Of a stretch of DNA of 64,000 nucleotides, positions 16,239-24,808 are shown piece by piece; position 1 is the stretch's first letter; each line of letters begins with the position of its first letter. Position numbers and translations under genes: made by a program. The DNA is from Duganella aquatilis. Its GTDB lineage: Bacteria; Pseudomonadota; Gammaproteobacteria; Burkholderiales; Burkholderiaceae_D. The notes under the pieces were generated by a model that made no database searches, was not told the DNA's origin, and saw only the letters and a program-made list of their open reading frames with translations. Location: contig NZ_WKJL01000017.1 in assembly GCF_009674565.1 (NCBI RefSeq), positions 62,001-126,000 on the forward strand, written 5' to 3'.

Positions 16239-16898
16239 ATGCGACTTCTGCTGGTAGAAGACGACACAATGATCGGCGAGGTAGTGCTGGACCTGTTACG
16301 GGCCGAGCACTACGCCGTCGACTGGGTCAAGGACGGCGCCATGGCCGACACCGCGCTGCAAACCCAGACCTACGATCTGGTGCTGCTGGACCTGGGCCTG
16401 CCGCGCAAGGACGGCCTCGACGTGCTGCGCTCGATGCGCCTGCGCAAGGAGCTGACCCCGGTGCTGATCGCCACCGCGCGCGACGCCAAGGAACAGCGCA
16501 TCGCCGGCCTCGACGCCGGCGCCGACGACTACGTCCTCAAACCCTACGACCTCGACGAGCTGCTGGCCCGCATCCGCGCGCTGCTGCGCCGTTCGGCCGG
16601 CCGCGCCGAGCCGGTGTTCGAGCACGGCAACGTCACGGTCAATCCGCAAACCCGCGAAGTCATCGCCGACGGCAAGCCGGTCAGCCTGTCGGCGCGCGAA
16701 TGGGCGGTGCTGGAAGCGCTGATCGCGCGGCCGGGCATCGTGCTGTCGCGCCACCAGCTGGAGGAAAAGCTGTACAGCTGGAAGGATGAAGTCAACAGCA
16801 ACGCGGTGGAAGTCTATATTCACGGCCTGCGCAAGAAGCTCGGCGCGGAACTGATTCAGAACGTGCGCGGCCTGGGATACATGGTGCCGAAACTATGA
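16239..16898 (+). CDS. OmpR-family response regulator (QseB/TctD-like)
   Basis: The 219-residue product has a receiver domain with acidic pocket EDD (7-9), phospho-acceptor Asp51 (LVLLDLGLP) and Lys in VLKPYD near 101, followed by a C-terminal winged helix (RPGIVLSRHQLEEKLYSW; NAVEVYIHGLRKKLG). AAAGGAA precedes the ATG by 5-6 nt. Its last 4 bp overlap the histidine kinase start (ATGA), so the two are cotranslated partners. Position after the Do protease suggests it responds to envelope conditions; the regulated targets are unknown. Confidence 0.94.
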   Translation: MRLLLVEDDTMIGEVVLDLLRAEHYAVDWVKDGAMADTALQTQTYDLVLLDLGLPRKDGLDVLRSMRLRKELTPVLIATARDAKEQRIAGLDAGADDYVLKPYDLDELLARIRALLRRSAGRAEPVFEHGNVTVNPQTREVIADGKPVSLSAREWAVLEALIARPGIVLSRHQLEEKLYSWKDEVNSNAVEVYIHGLRKKLGAELIQNVRGLGYMVPKL

Positions 16899-18283
16899 AG
16901 GTAAGGATGCCGCCGCTGCCGCGCGTGCCGGTGGTCACCCACTCGCTGCGCGGCCGTCTGCTGTGGTTCCTGCTGGCCGCCATCACCATGGCGGCCTTTG
17001 CACAAGCGATGATCGCCTACCGCAGCGCGCTGAGCGACGCCGACCAGATCTTCGACTACCACATGCAGCAGATGGCGATGTCGCTGCGTTCCAGCGCCAC
17101 GCTGACCAACAAGGCGGCCGACACGGCGGCCGATCCCGAGAACGACGACCTGGTGGTACAGGTGTGGACGCCGGACGGCGCGCAGGTGTTCCGTTCGCTG
17201 TCGCGCGCGGCCTTGCCGCAGCGGGCCGTGCTGGGCTTTTCCAACGTCCGCGTCAACAACACGACCTACCGCGTGTTCTCGGTGCAGACATCCAACCAGA
17301 CGGTGCAGATCGCCCAGGACATGGCGGTGCGCCAGCGCATGGCCGGCACGCTGGCCTTGCGCACGGTCGGGCCGATCGCCGTCATGGCGCCGGTGCTGAT
17401 GCTGGTGGTGTGGTGGGTAGTGTCCGGCTCGCTGGCGCCGGTGTCGCGCGTCAAGCGCCAGGTGGCGGCGCGCCAGGCCGAGGATCTGTCGCCGGTGTCG
17501 GAAAATGACTTGCCGGATGAAGTGCTGCCGCTGGTGCAGGAGCTGAACCTGCTGTTTGTGCGCGTGCGCACGGCGTTCGAGGCGCAGCAGCACTTTGTGG
17601 CCGACGCCGCGCATGAACTGCGCACGCCGCTGGCGGCGCTGAAGTTGCAGGTGCTGAGCCTGGAGCGGGCGCCGGACGAGGCGGCGCGCAAGGTGGCGGT
17701 GTCGCGCGTGACGGCCGGCATCGAGCGCGCCACGCGGCTGGTGGAGCAATTGCTGGTGCTGGCGCGGCAGGAGGGCGGCAGCGAGGAAGTCAAGCCGGAG
17801 ACGGTCAACCTGGCCGACGTGGTCAAGCGCGTGCTGGGCGATATGAACGGCCTGGCGCAGGCGCGCCAGATCGACCTCGGTCTACACCATGCCGATGATG
17901 TGGTGGTGGCCGGCCATCCGGACGCGCTGCTGATCCTGCTGCGCAACCTGATCGACAACGCCATCAAGTACACGCCGGCCGGCGGCACGGTCGATATCGA
18001 CCTGCGGCGTAGCGTGGCCGCCACAAAAAACGCCAAGCCGCGCATTCTGCTGAGCGTCGAGGATTCCGGTCCCGGCATCCCGGCGGACGAGCGCGAGCGG
18101 GTGTTCAGCCGCTTCTACCGCGTGCCCGGCAGCCCGGCCGGCGGCAGCGGCCTGGGCATGGCGATCGTGCAGTCGATTGCCGAGCGCCACGGCGCCGTGC
18201 TGTCGCTGGACCAGTCCGAGCGTTTGGGCGGGCTGAAGGTAAAAGTCGATTTTCCTGAGACTGTCAGGGCCACTCCGGTCTAA
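16895..18283 (+). CDS. Sensor histidine kinase (QseC/TctE-like)
   Basis: The 462-residue product has two membrane helices (residues 21-42 and 155-178) enclosing a periplasmic sensor loop of about 110 residues, then a HAMP-like linker, the dimerisation H-box HFVADAAHELRTPLAALK (His240), an N-box (LIDNAIKYTPAGG), a G1 box (VEDSGPGIPADE) and a G2 box (GSGLGMAIV). All catalytic motifs are intact. The overlap with the regulator gene makes them a cognate pair. Signal unknown. Confidence 0.94.
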   Translation: MKVRMPPLPRVPVVTHSLRGRLLWFLLAAITMAAFAQAMIAYRSALSDADQIFDYHMQQMAMSLRSSATLTNKAADTAADPENDDLVVQVWTPDGAQVFRSLSRAALPQRAVLGFSNVRVNNTTYRVFSVQTSNQTVQIAQDMAVRQRMAGTLALRTVGPIAVMAPVLMLVVWWVVSGSLAPVSRVKRQVAARQAEDLSPVSENDLPDEVLPLVQELNLLFVRVRTAFEAQQHFVADAAHELRTPLAALKLQVLSLERAPDEAARKVAVSRVTAGIERATRLVEQLLVLARQEGGSEEVKPETVNLADVVKRVLGDMNGLAQARQIDLGLHHADDVVVAGHPDALLILLRNLIDNAIKYTPAGGTVDIDLRRSVAATKNAKPRILLSVEDSGPGIPADERERVFSRFYRVPGSPAGGSGLGMAIVQSIAERHGAVLSLDQSERLGGLKVKVDFPETVRATPV

Positions 18284-18315
18284 AATGCCGTTTTGACACG
18301 GTGTTGGAGTGGCGC

Positions 18316-19464
18316 ATGAAGAAAATCGGATTTTCGGGAACCCTGGACCCGATCACCAACGGTCACATGTGGGTGATCAACGAAGCCCGTTCGCTGGCGG
18401 ACGAGGTGGTGGTGTTCCTGTCTGAAAATCCGGCCAAGAAGCCCAAGTTCACGGCCGAGGAGCGCAAGAGCATCATCGCGCTCAGCTGCGCCGAGCAGGG
18501 CTGGGACAATGTCTCGGTGGTCATCGTGCGCGGCGACTACACGGCGCGCGCGGCCAAGAAGCAGGGCGTCGAATGCCTGATCCGCGGCATCCGCACCACC
18601 GCCGACTTCGATTACGAAAATCTGATCCAGCAAACCAACGTCGACGTGCTGCAAGGCGCCAAGACCGTGTTCGTCATGCCGCCGCGCGATCTGGGCTCGG
18701 TCAGCTCGTCGTTCGTCAAGGCGCTGGAAGGGCCGATCGGCTGGAACTGGATCATGAAGAAATTCGTGCCCGGCCCGGCCTACCACGCCTGGGTGCTGAG
18801 CTGGCTGCGCAAGGAGTGGGAAACGCTGTGGGACTATGAACACCGCGACGCCACCGCCATCGCCCATGCGGACGACTGGTTTGCGCGGCTGACCGGGGCC
18901 GGCTGCTACGGCGGCGCGGCGCGGCACTATCACAACCTCGACCACCTGGTGCACGGCCTGAGCGAGATCCGCGTGTGGGCCTCCAATACGCGTCCGGACC
19001 CGGCGGACGTGGACATCATCAAGCAGGCGTTCTGGTTCCACGATGCCGAGTATGGCCATGGCGGCGATCCGGCGGCGCCAAGCAACGAGGAAGCCAGCGC
19101 GCAGATGTGGCTGGGCAGCTACCTGGGACAGGAGATGGGCGATGCGGCCGAACTGATACGCGCCACCGATCACTTCCAGGAAGCGTCGATCACGCACCGG
19201 CTGAAGGACGTGCTGCTGAGCGTGGACCTGGCGATCCTGGGGCAGGATGACGAGGTCTACCAGAACTATGCGCGGGCGATCCGGCAGGAGTACATCCACC
19301 TGCCGGACGCCAAGTACCGCGAACAGCGCGGCGCGGCGCTGGCGCACCTGAGCCGCAAGGCCCAGCAGGGCCAGCTGTTCGGCAATGCTTATTTCTCCGA
19401 CCAGTACAACCAGCGCGCCATCGAGAACATGCAGCGCGAAATGGAGCGGCTGGCGGTCAAATAA
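18316..19464 (+). CDS. Fusion: CoaD-like nucleotidyltransferase + HD-type phosphohydrolase domain
   Basis: The ATG at 18316 follows GGAG by 6 nt; the upstream GTG at 18301 is less likely. Residues 1-165 match phosphopantetheine adenylyltransferase: GFSGTLDPITNGH (T/HxGH nucleotide motif), RGIRTTADFDYE, and LGSVSSSFVKAL in place of ISST-VR. Residues 175-382 match a separate predicted metal-dependent HD-like phosphohydrolase family, with HYHNLDHL (204-211) and FWFHDAEYG (239-247). Stand-alone CoaD is about 160 residues, so this is a true two-domain fusion with no frameshift. It might couple a nucleotidyl transfer to hydrolysis of a related product; whether it is the cell's main CoaD cannot be told. 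Confidence 0.85.
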   Translation: MKKIGFSGTLDPITNGHMWVINEARSLADEVVVFLSENPAKKPKFTAEERKSIIALSCAEQGWDNVSVVIVRGDYTARAAKKQGVECLIRGIRTTADFDYENLIQQTNVDVLQGAKTVFVMPPRDLGSVSSSFVKALEGPIGWNWIMKKFVPGPAYHAWVLSWLRKEWETLWDYEHRDATAIAHADDWFARLTGAGCYGGAARHYHNLDHLVHGLSEIRVWASNTRPDPADVDIIKQAFWFHDAEYGHGGDPAAPSNEEASAQMWLGSYLGQEMGDAAELIRATDHFQEASITHRLKDVLLSVDLAILGQDDEVYQNYARAIRQEYIHLPDAKYREQRGAALAHLSRKAQQGQLFGNAYFSDQYNQRAIENMQREMERLAVK

Positions 19465-19465
19465 T

Positions 19466-19553
19466 CCGGGGTCAGTTCTGCCAATCGCACACGGGCTCTA
19501 CCGTAGCGGCTGCTACGGTAGAGCCCGTGTGCGATTGGCAGAACTGACCCCGG
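19466..19553. repeat. 88-bp palindromic repeat element, copy 2
   Basis: Two 42-bp perfect arms around GGCT. Outer ends CCGGGGTCAG/CTGACCCCGG and core ACCGTAGC/GCTACGGT equal those of copy 1, but the middle (TTCTGCCAATCGCACACGG) differs while staying fully self-complementary. It begins 1 bp after the CoaD-HD stop codon and ends 2 bp before the stop of the convergent hemerythrin gene. Confidence 0.95.
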
Positions 19554-19555
19554 TT

Positions 19556-20062
19556 TTAGGCCGGCGGCAGTTCGATCTGTTCCTTGCGGATGGCGATGGC
19601 TTCGCCCAGCGCCATCAGGTCCAGCTTGGCCTTGCGCGCTTTCGGGAACATTTCCTCTTCTTCTTCCTTGACGTGGTGGTCGATCAGCTCGCCCAGTACC
19701 TTGACCTTGGCGTCGAACAGGTCCTCGGTCGGTTCCATGCTGATGATCTGCGCGATCAAGTCCTTGGCCGACGCGTGCTCGACCACGGCTTCATCCACCA
19801 TGTCTTCATCCTTGGTGGCTTTGCGTACGGCCGGGTAGAAGATCTCTTCTTCCGCCGTGGCGTGCTTGGTCAGTTCTTCGCAGATTTGCAGTGCCAGCTT
19901 GTGCTTGCTGACGTGTGCGCGGTCGCCCAGTTCTTCATACTGTTCGAACAGCGATTTGACGTGCTCGTGGTCTTCGGTCAGCAGCGTGATCGCATCCTGC
20001 GGCTCGGTGGCGGTGGGGATGGGCTTGGGCAGCTTGCTGTGCGAGTGGGAAGTGGTTCTCAT
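19556..20062 (-). CDS. Hemerythrin HHE-domain protein
   Basis: The 168-residue protein is helical and has the iron-ligand pattern of HHE hemerythrins: LLTEDHEHVKSLFEQYEEL (first His pair), LTKHATAEEEIFYPAV (H...E), VDEAVVEHASAKDLI and LIDHHVKEEEEEMFP. No signal peptide. Such proteins bind a di-iron centre and act in oxygen or nitric-oxide sensing, iron storage or redox stress. It is a single gene, convergent with the CoaD-HD gene across the palindromic repeat. Precise role unknown. Confidence 0.9.
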   Translation of the reverse strand: MRTTSHSHSKLPKPIPTATEPQDAITLLTEDHEHVKSLFEQYEELGDRAHVSKHKLALQICEELTKHATAEEEIFYPAVRKATKDEDMVDEAVVEHASAKDLIAQIISMEPTEDLFDAKVKVLGELIDHHVKEEEEEMFPKARKAKLDLMALGEAIAIRKEQIELPPA

Positions 20063-20165
20063 GTCGGCTCCTTGCGTGGCTAATGAACTGGCGGGGGACT
20101 ACCAATTCAGTCTAGGAGCCGACATCTACTGCGTCTGTGCGCTGTTCAACGCATTGCTGGAGCGC

Positions 20166-20891
20166 TCAGAAGCGGTTCCAGTTGTTACGGCGGTGCTCGC
20201 TGGCTTCCTTCATCAGGTGGCTGGCGCGTAGCTCATCCTTGGGCGACAGGGCGTCGCCCAGCTGGACCGTCATGGCCAGTTCCTGGATAGCCGGCGGATA
20301 TTCGTGCTCGGCCGCTTCCTCCAGCATCGCGCGCGCCTTGGCGCTGTCTTGCGCAACGCCCAGTCCTTCACGGTAGATGTTGGAGAGCAGGAACATCGCA
20401 TGCGCGTTGCCAAGACTGCTGGCCTGAGTCAGCAGGCGCGCCGCCCTGGCATCGTCGCGCGGCACACCGTTGCCGTTCTTGACCATCAGCGCCAGGGCCA
20501 GGGCGGCCTTGGCGTGCTGGTGCTCGGCGGCCATGGCGTACCACGGCGCGGCGGCGGCCGGCGCTGGCTGCACGCCCAGCACGCCGACGCGCAGCATTTC
20601 ACCCAGCTGGAACGCCGCTTCGACGTCGCCGCCGCGCGCCGCCTGCTCGAACAGCTTGAGCGCGTCGGCGCGTTGCTCGGGACGCGTCTGGTACAAGATG
20701 GCCAGCTCGCGCTGGGCCACCGGCATGCGTTGCGCCGACCACGCCATCAGCTTGCGCTCGGCCTGGGCGTCGGCTTCCTGCTTGGCTTTCATGCCGATCA
20801 CTTCGATTTGCGCCGAGGTCGGTTTTTCCTGCTGGATCTGGCATCCGAACAGGAACACCGAACTCACGATGGCGGTGGTCAGGGCGCGCAT
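20166..20891 (-). CDS. Sel1-repeat lipoprotein
   Basis: The 241-residue product has a lipoprotein signal (TAIVSSVFLFGC, Cys17). The rest is a helical repeat region with Sel1/TPR-like units: ALKLFEQAARGGDVEAAFQLGE, AAPWYAMAAEHQHAKAALALAL, AARLLTQASSLGNAHAMFLLS and KARAMLEEAAEHEYPPAIQEL. Sel1 proteins act as protein-protein scaffolds at the envelope. The start codon is 1 nt after the cpdB stop (TAAGATG on the minus strand), so it is translationally coupled to the phosphodiesterase and may assist or regulate it; that link is inferred from position. Confidence 0.85.
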   Translation of the reverse strand: MRALTTAIVSSVFLFGCQIQQEKPTSAQIEVIGMKAKQEADAQAERKLMAWSAQRMPVAQRELAILYQTRPEQRADALKLFEQAARGGDVEAAFQLGEMLRVGVLGVQPAPAAAAPWYAMAAEHQHAKAALALALMVKNGNGVPRDDARAARLLTQASSLGNAHAMFLLSNIYREGLGVAQDSAKARAMLEEAAEHEYPPAIQELAMTVQLGDALSPKDELRASHLMKEASEHRRNNWNRF

Positions 20892-20892
20892 C

Positions 20893-23010
20893 TTATTTGC
20901 TCAGGTCGATGGTGTACTTACCGAAGCCGCTGGCGTCCAGGCCGCCTTCAGCCGTCACCGCCGTCAGGCCGCTGCTCTTGGCCAGCGCCAGGTGGCCCGG
21001 CGCCGAACGCAGGATCACCGGACCGGCCGTCGCCACCTTGACGAAGCTCCAGCTGCGCGCGCTGCCGTTGCTGGCCAGCGTGACCTTGCCGGTGGCCGTG
21101 CCTTGCGCCGTCAGGTAGTTGCTGACCACGGTCTGGTTGGCGTCCGGCGACTTGATGATGGTCTTGCTGCCGTCGATGCCAGGCACGGCGCCGCCGCCGC
21201 CCGCGCGGTAGTCGTTGGTGGCGACGATGAAGTCATCGGTATCCGCCACGGCCTTGCCCAGGTAAGTCAGGTTGACGATGCGGCTGCCGCCTGGCTTGGT
21301 GACGTCGATCTGGTAGGTCAGCGCATTGTTTTCGGCGTAGAACACGTCGTAGTTGTAGATCGTGCCATACGACGGCACCAGGTCCTGCTCGGCGGTCTTG
21401 GTCGGATCGATCTGGCCGAACTGCTTGGCGGCCGTTTCCAGCCAGGCCTTGAGGTCGGAACCCTTGATCTTCACCGCTTGCAGGTTGTTGTTCGAGTACA
21501 GGTACAGGTCGCCCGGATTGCGCACCTGCAGGCCGATCGGCGCGGCCGCGCTGGCGCCCGGCGCGACGTCGGTGAAGTCGCTGGCGCCATTGCGGCCGGC
21601 CTTGAACGGCGCGCTGCACGAGATCACCGGAATGTTCTTGTAGCTGGCGATGGTGGCGTCGGTGCTGGTGGCGATGAAGTTCTTCACGTACGCCAGCTGG
21701 GCCTGGTTGACCAGCTGGATCGCGGTGACGTCGCCGGCCAGCGAGAAGTAGGAGGACATCTCGAAGTCGGTGGTCACGCCCAGCGGCTGCTTGGCGTAGG
21801 CGATGGTGGCGGCGTGCTCGGTGGCGATCAGCGGCGCGACGGTGCTGTCGGCGGCGACGTTGGTGGTGCCGTCGGTGTACTTGAAGCCGCGCGACTCCAC
21901 GGTGGTCTTGGCCGGCTGCACCACCCACTTGCCGCTGGTGTAGGCCAGCGTCATCTTGATGATGCCCAGGCGGCGGCCCCAGCTTTGCGCCATCACGGTC
22001 GGCACGCCGTTGACGAAGCCGTTGACGGCGTCGATGTTGGCGCTGGCCGGGAAGGCGGCGAACGATGGGTCCAGTGCGGCGGCGCCGGTCTCTTTGCCTT
22101 TCGGGAAGATCAGGTGCGAGTGGCCGATCAGCAGCGCGTCGATGCCGGTGCTGGTCAGGTGGTAGGAACCGTTTTCCATTTTCGGGCTGTAGGTGCTTGG
22201 ATCCAGGCCGCCGTGCGACAGCGCCACCACCAGGTCGGCGCCCTTGGTGCGCATTTCAGGCACGTATTGCTTGGCCGCTTCCTGCACGCCGGTGATGGCG
22301 ACCTTGCCGGCCAGGTTTTTCTGGTCCCATTCCAGGATCTGCGGCGGCACGAAGCTCATGATGCCGATGTTCATCTTCACGTCCAGCTTGGTGCCGTCCG
22401 GCTTGGTGGCCGAGAAGGTGCGCGCCAGCAGCGAATACGGCTGCACGATCGGCTTGCCGCTGGCCACGCCGGTGACGTTGGTCAGCACCAGCGGGAAGGT
22501 CGGCGCGCCGCAGGTGCCGGTCGGCTTGGTGACGCCCGGAATGCCGAAGTCGGTATTGGTGATCTGGCTCAGCAGTGGCAGGCCGTAGTTGAATTCGTGG
22601 TTGCCGAAGCCGCCGCCATCGTACTTCATGGCGTTCATGACTTTGTGCACGGCCATGGTGTCGGAGCAGGCGATTGGCTTGGTGACGGCCTGCATGTCGC
22701 CCAGCAGCGTGCCCTGGATGACGTCGCCGTCGTCGAGCAGCAGGTTGTTCGGGTTTTCAGCGCGCGCGGCCTTGACCAGCGTCGAGGTGCGCTCCAGGCC
22801 CAGGCTGGTGTCCTCGGCCAGCGAGTAGTAGTTGTAGCTCATCACGTTGGCGTGGATGTCGGTGGTTTCCATCAGCGCCAGGGTGACCGTCGTGCCTTCC
22901 GGGATCGCCGGCGTGGCTGGTGGAGTCACTGCAACAGGATTGTTATCGCCGCCGCATGCTACCAGGCCGGCCGCAGTCATGGCGGCCAGCATCACCAAAT
23001 TCAATTTCAT
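20893..23010 (-). CDS. cpdB: 2',3'-cyclic-nucleotide 2'-phosphodiesterase/3'-nucleotidase, lipoprotein
   Basis: The 705-residue product has a lipobox (MLAAMTAAGLVACGG, Cys19) rather than the cleaved signal of E. coli CpdB. The N-terminal metallophosphatase domain shows the METTDIHANV (D-x-H), DDGDVIQGTLLGD, GNHEFNYG, VVALSHGG and LLIGHSH motifs, all metal ligands present. The C-terminal nucleotidase domain has FIVATNDYRAGGGG for base binding. It hydrolyses 2',3'-cyclic nucleotides and 3'-nucleotides outside the inner membrane, scavenging phosphate and nucleosides. The Sel1 lipoprotein gene follows immediately. Confidence 0.92.
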   Translation of the reverse strand: MKLNLVMLAAMTAAGLVACGGDNNPVAVTPPATPAIPEGTTVTLALMETTDIHANVMSYNYYSLAEDTSLGLERTSTLVKAARAENPNNLLLDDGDVIQGTLLGDMQAVTKPIACSDTMAVHKVMNAMKYDGGGFGNHEFNYGLPLLSQITNTDFGIPGVTKPTGTCGAPTFPLVLTNVTGVASGKPIVQPYSLLARTFSATKPDGTKLDVKMNIGIMSFVPPQILEWDQKNLAGKVAITGVQEAAKQYVPEMRTKGADLVVALSHGGLDPSTYSPKMENGSYHLTSTGIDALLIGHSHLIFPKGKETGAAALDPSFAAFPASANIDAVNGFVNGVPTVMAQSWGRRLGIIKMTLAYTSGKWVVQPAKTTVESRGFKYTDGTTNVAADSTVAPLIATEHAATIAYAKQPLGVTTDFEMSSYFSLAGDVTAIQLVNQAQLAYVKNFIATSTDATIASYKNIPVISCSAPFKAGRNGASDFTDVAPGASAAAPIGLQVRNPGDLYLYSNNNLQAVKIKGSDLKAWLETAAKQFGQIDPTKTAEQDLVPSYGTIYNYDVFYAENNALTYQIDVTKPGGSRIVNLTYLGKAVADTDDFIVATNDYRAGGGGAVPGIDGSKTIIKSPDANQTVVSNYLTAQGTATGKVTLASNGSARSWSFVKVATAGPVILRSAPGHLALAKSSGLTAVTAEGGLDASGFGKYTIDLSK

Positions 23011-23086
23011 CGCTACCTCGAAGAGTGGGAAAATTCAAGGTTGCGACTTTAGCTAGTTATCGTGACATCACGATGACATTCCTCAA

Positions 23087-24796
23087 TCAATAGGCCCAGT
23101 ACGGTCCGGTCTTGCCGGCCACGGTATTGTTTTCCATCACCACGAACACGCGGCGGCCGTAGAAGAAGGGCATGCCCCAGTCGAAGTAGTTGCCGGCCGA
23201 GCTGCCGCTGCCCACCGTGCCGCCGACCTGGGCCGCGTTGATGGTCGAAGCCAGGTTGACCAGGTTGACGACATTGAAGTTGACGGCGCCGCTGGCGCTG
23301 TTGTCGGACGCGGTGTTGGTGGCGCTCAGCGACAAGGTCGAGGCCGGGCAGTAGAAGTCGCCGCCCGAGCACTGGCGGATGCTGCTGTCGCTGAAGAAGT
23401 AGCCGTTCGAGCCGCTGTCGATGAAGCTGGCGGTGTAGTTGCGGCCGTTGTAGGTGGTGGTGAAGTCGCCGCTGCTGTTGGCCTTGAAGATGGTCTCGCT
23501 GGCGATGGTGTTGTTGCTCTGCGTGTTGACGCCGAACACCAGCGTGCCGCTGACCGAGGTCAGGCCGGCGGCGCCGACGCTGGGCATGGTGATCAGCAGG
23601 CCGTTGTTGTTGACGGCGAACGAACTCACCGGGTTGCTGATCTGCTTGGCCAGCGGCATGGCGCTGGCGCTGCAGCTGCCGTTGGCGCAGGCGTAGTAGA
23701 TGCCGCTGATGGCGGCGCTGACGCACGAGCTGCCGCAATCCTGCTTGAACATGCCGACGCCGAGGATGCCCTTGGCGCCGATGGCCGACAGCGTGCCCAG
23801 GTTGGAACCGGCGCTGCTGCAGCTCGATGGCGTGCTGCTGTAGCTGCTGCCGGTGTCACCGATGACCTGGATCGAGATGGCGGACGCCACTTCATCGGCC
23901 ATCTTGACGTCGGCCTGGCGTACCGCACCCCAGGTGTAGCCGCTGATGAACTTGCCGCATTCGCCGGCGTCGGCGCCGGAGGCGGTGGTGACCGCCGGCA
24001 GGGCCAGCGTCGAGCTGAGCTGGCTGGCCAGCAGGCGCAGGCCGTAGGAGCCGGTGTCGAGCAGCACGTGGTCGATGGTCTGGCAGGTGCTGGTGCCGGG
24101 ACGGCAGACGGTGACGCTGACATACGGCACATTGATCACGCCGCTGACGCCGCTCGGGCCGCTGTCGACCAGGATCGCGGTGCTGTTGCTGAGTGCGGCC
24201 GTAACGCTGAGCACGCTGCTGGCGTTGGCCGTGCCGCCGTCGCCGCTGCAGGCCAGGCTGTAGGTGAAGCTGCCGCTCGCGGTCGGCGTGATGGTGACCG
24301 AGCCGGCGGTGGCCTTGCTGCCGCTCCAGGCGCCGCTGGCGGTGCAACTGGTGGTGTTGGCCGACGACCAGCTCAGCACGGTGCTCTGGGCGGTGGTGAT
24401 GTTGGCCGGCGCCAGCGTCAGGCTGACGCTCGGCGACGGCGGCGGCGTGGCGACGGTGACCACGGCGGTGTTGCTGGCGCTGCCGCAGGTGAGGGTGTAG
24501 CTGGCGGTGCCGGCGTCGCCGGCGGTGACGGTCTGGGTGCCGCTGGTGGCCACCGTGCCGTTCCAGGCGCCGGAGGCGGTGCAGGTGCTGCCGCTGGCGT
24601 TGCTGACGCTCCAGGTCAGCGTCACCACCTGGCCGCTGGTGGTGGCGGTGGGCGTCGCGCTGATGCTGACCACCGGTGTAACGGCGGCCATCGATTCGGT
24701 GGTGCCGGTGGCGGTGCTGGCGGACGACGAACCGCCGCCGCCGCACGCCGCCAGTGCCAGGCACAGCAGGGCGCCTGCAAGGTGAAGGTATTTCAT
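23087..24796 (-). CDS. DUF3443-family lipoprotein with Ig-like repeats and aspartic-protease-like motifs
   Basis: The 569-residue product has a lipobox (LLCLALAACGGGG). Two Ser/Thr-rich Ig-like repeats follow, at about 42-117 and 123-200, sharing a LTWS/LSWS strand and a CTASGAW-G segment. The DUF3443 region from about 205 contains VLLDTGSYGLRLL (DTGS 247-250) and later SFIDSGSNGYFF (DSGS 460-463), spaced as the paired catalytic Asp motifs of pepsin-like proteases. Many cysteines suggest disulfides. It is 12 bp downstream of a DUF2844 gene, the usual partner. A protease role is inference; the family function is not established. Confidence 0.82.
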   Translation of the reverse strand: MKYLHLAGALLCLALAACGGGGSSSASTATGTTESMAAVTPVVSISATPTATTSGQVVTLTWSVSNASGSTCTASGAWNGTVATSGTQTVTAGDAGTASYTLTCGSASNTAVVTVATPPPSPSVSLTLAPANITTAQSTVLSWSSANTTSCTASGAWSGSKATAGSVTITPTASGSFTYSLACSGDGGTANASSVLSVTAALSNSTAILVDSGPSGVSGVINVPYVSVTVCRPGTSTCQTIDHVLLDTGSYGLRLLASQLSSTLALPAVTTASGADAGECGKFISGYTWGAVRQADVKMADEVASAISIQVIGDTGSSYSSTPSSCSSAGSNLGTLSAIGAKGILGVGMFKQDCGSSCVSAAISGIYYACANGSCSASAMPLAKQISNPVSSFAVNNNGLLITMPSVGAAGLTSVSGTLVFGVNTQSNNTIASETIFKANSSGDFTTTYNGRNYTASFIDSGSNGYFFSDSSIRQCSGGDFYCPASTLSLSATNTASDNSASGAVNFNVVNLVNLASTINAAQVGGTVGSGSSAGNYFDWGMPFFYGRRVFVVMENNTVAGKTGPYWAY

Positions 24797-24808
24797 GCAG
24801 ACTTCCTT

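Noticed and set aside
16452..16461. CTGACCCCGG decamer identical to the end of the 88-bp palindromes
   Set aside because: It lies within the response-regulator coding frame (Glu-Leu-Thr-Pro) with no inverted partner, so it is a chance match.
20470..23052. Long 860-codon open frame on the plus strand opposite cpdB
   Set aside because: It is the antisense shadow of a recognised gene in high-GC DNA; the translation is His/Arg/Gly-rich without any domain.
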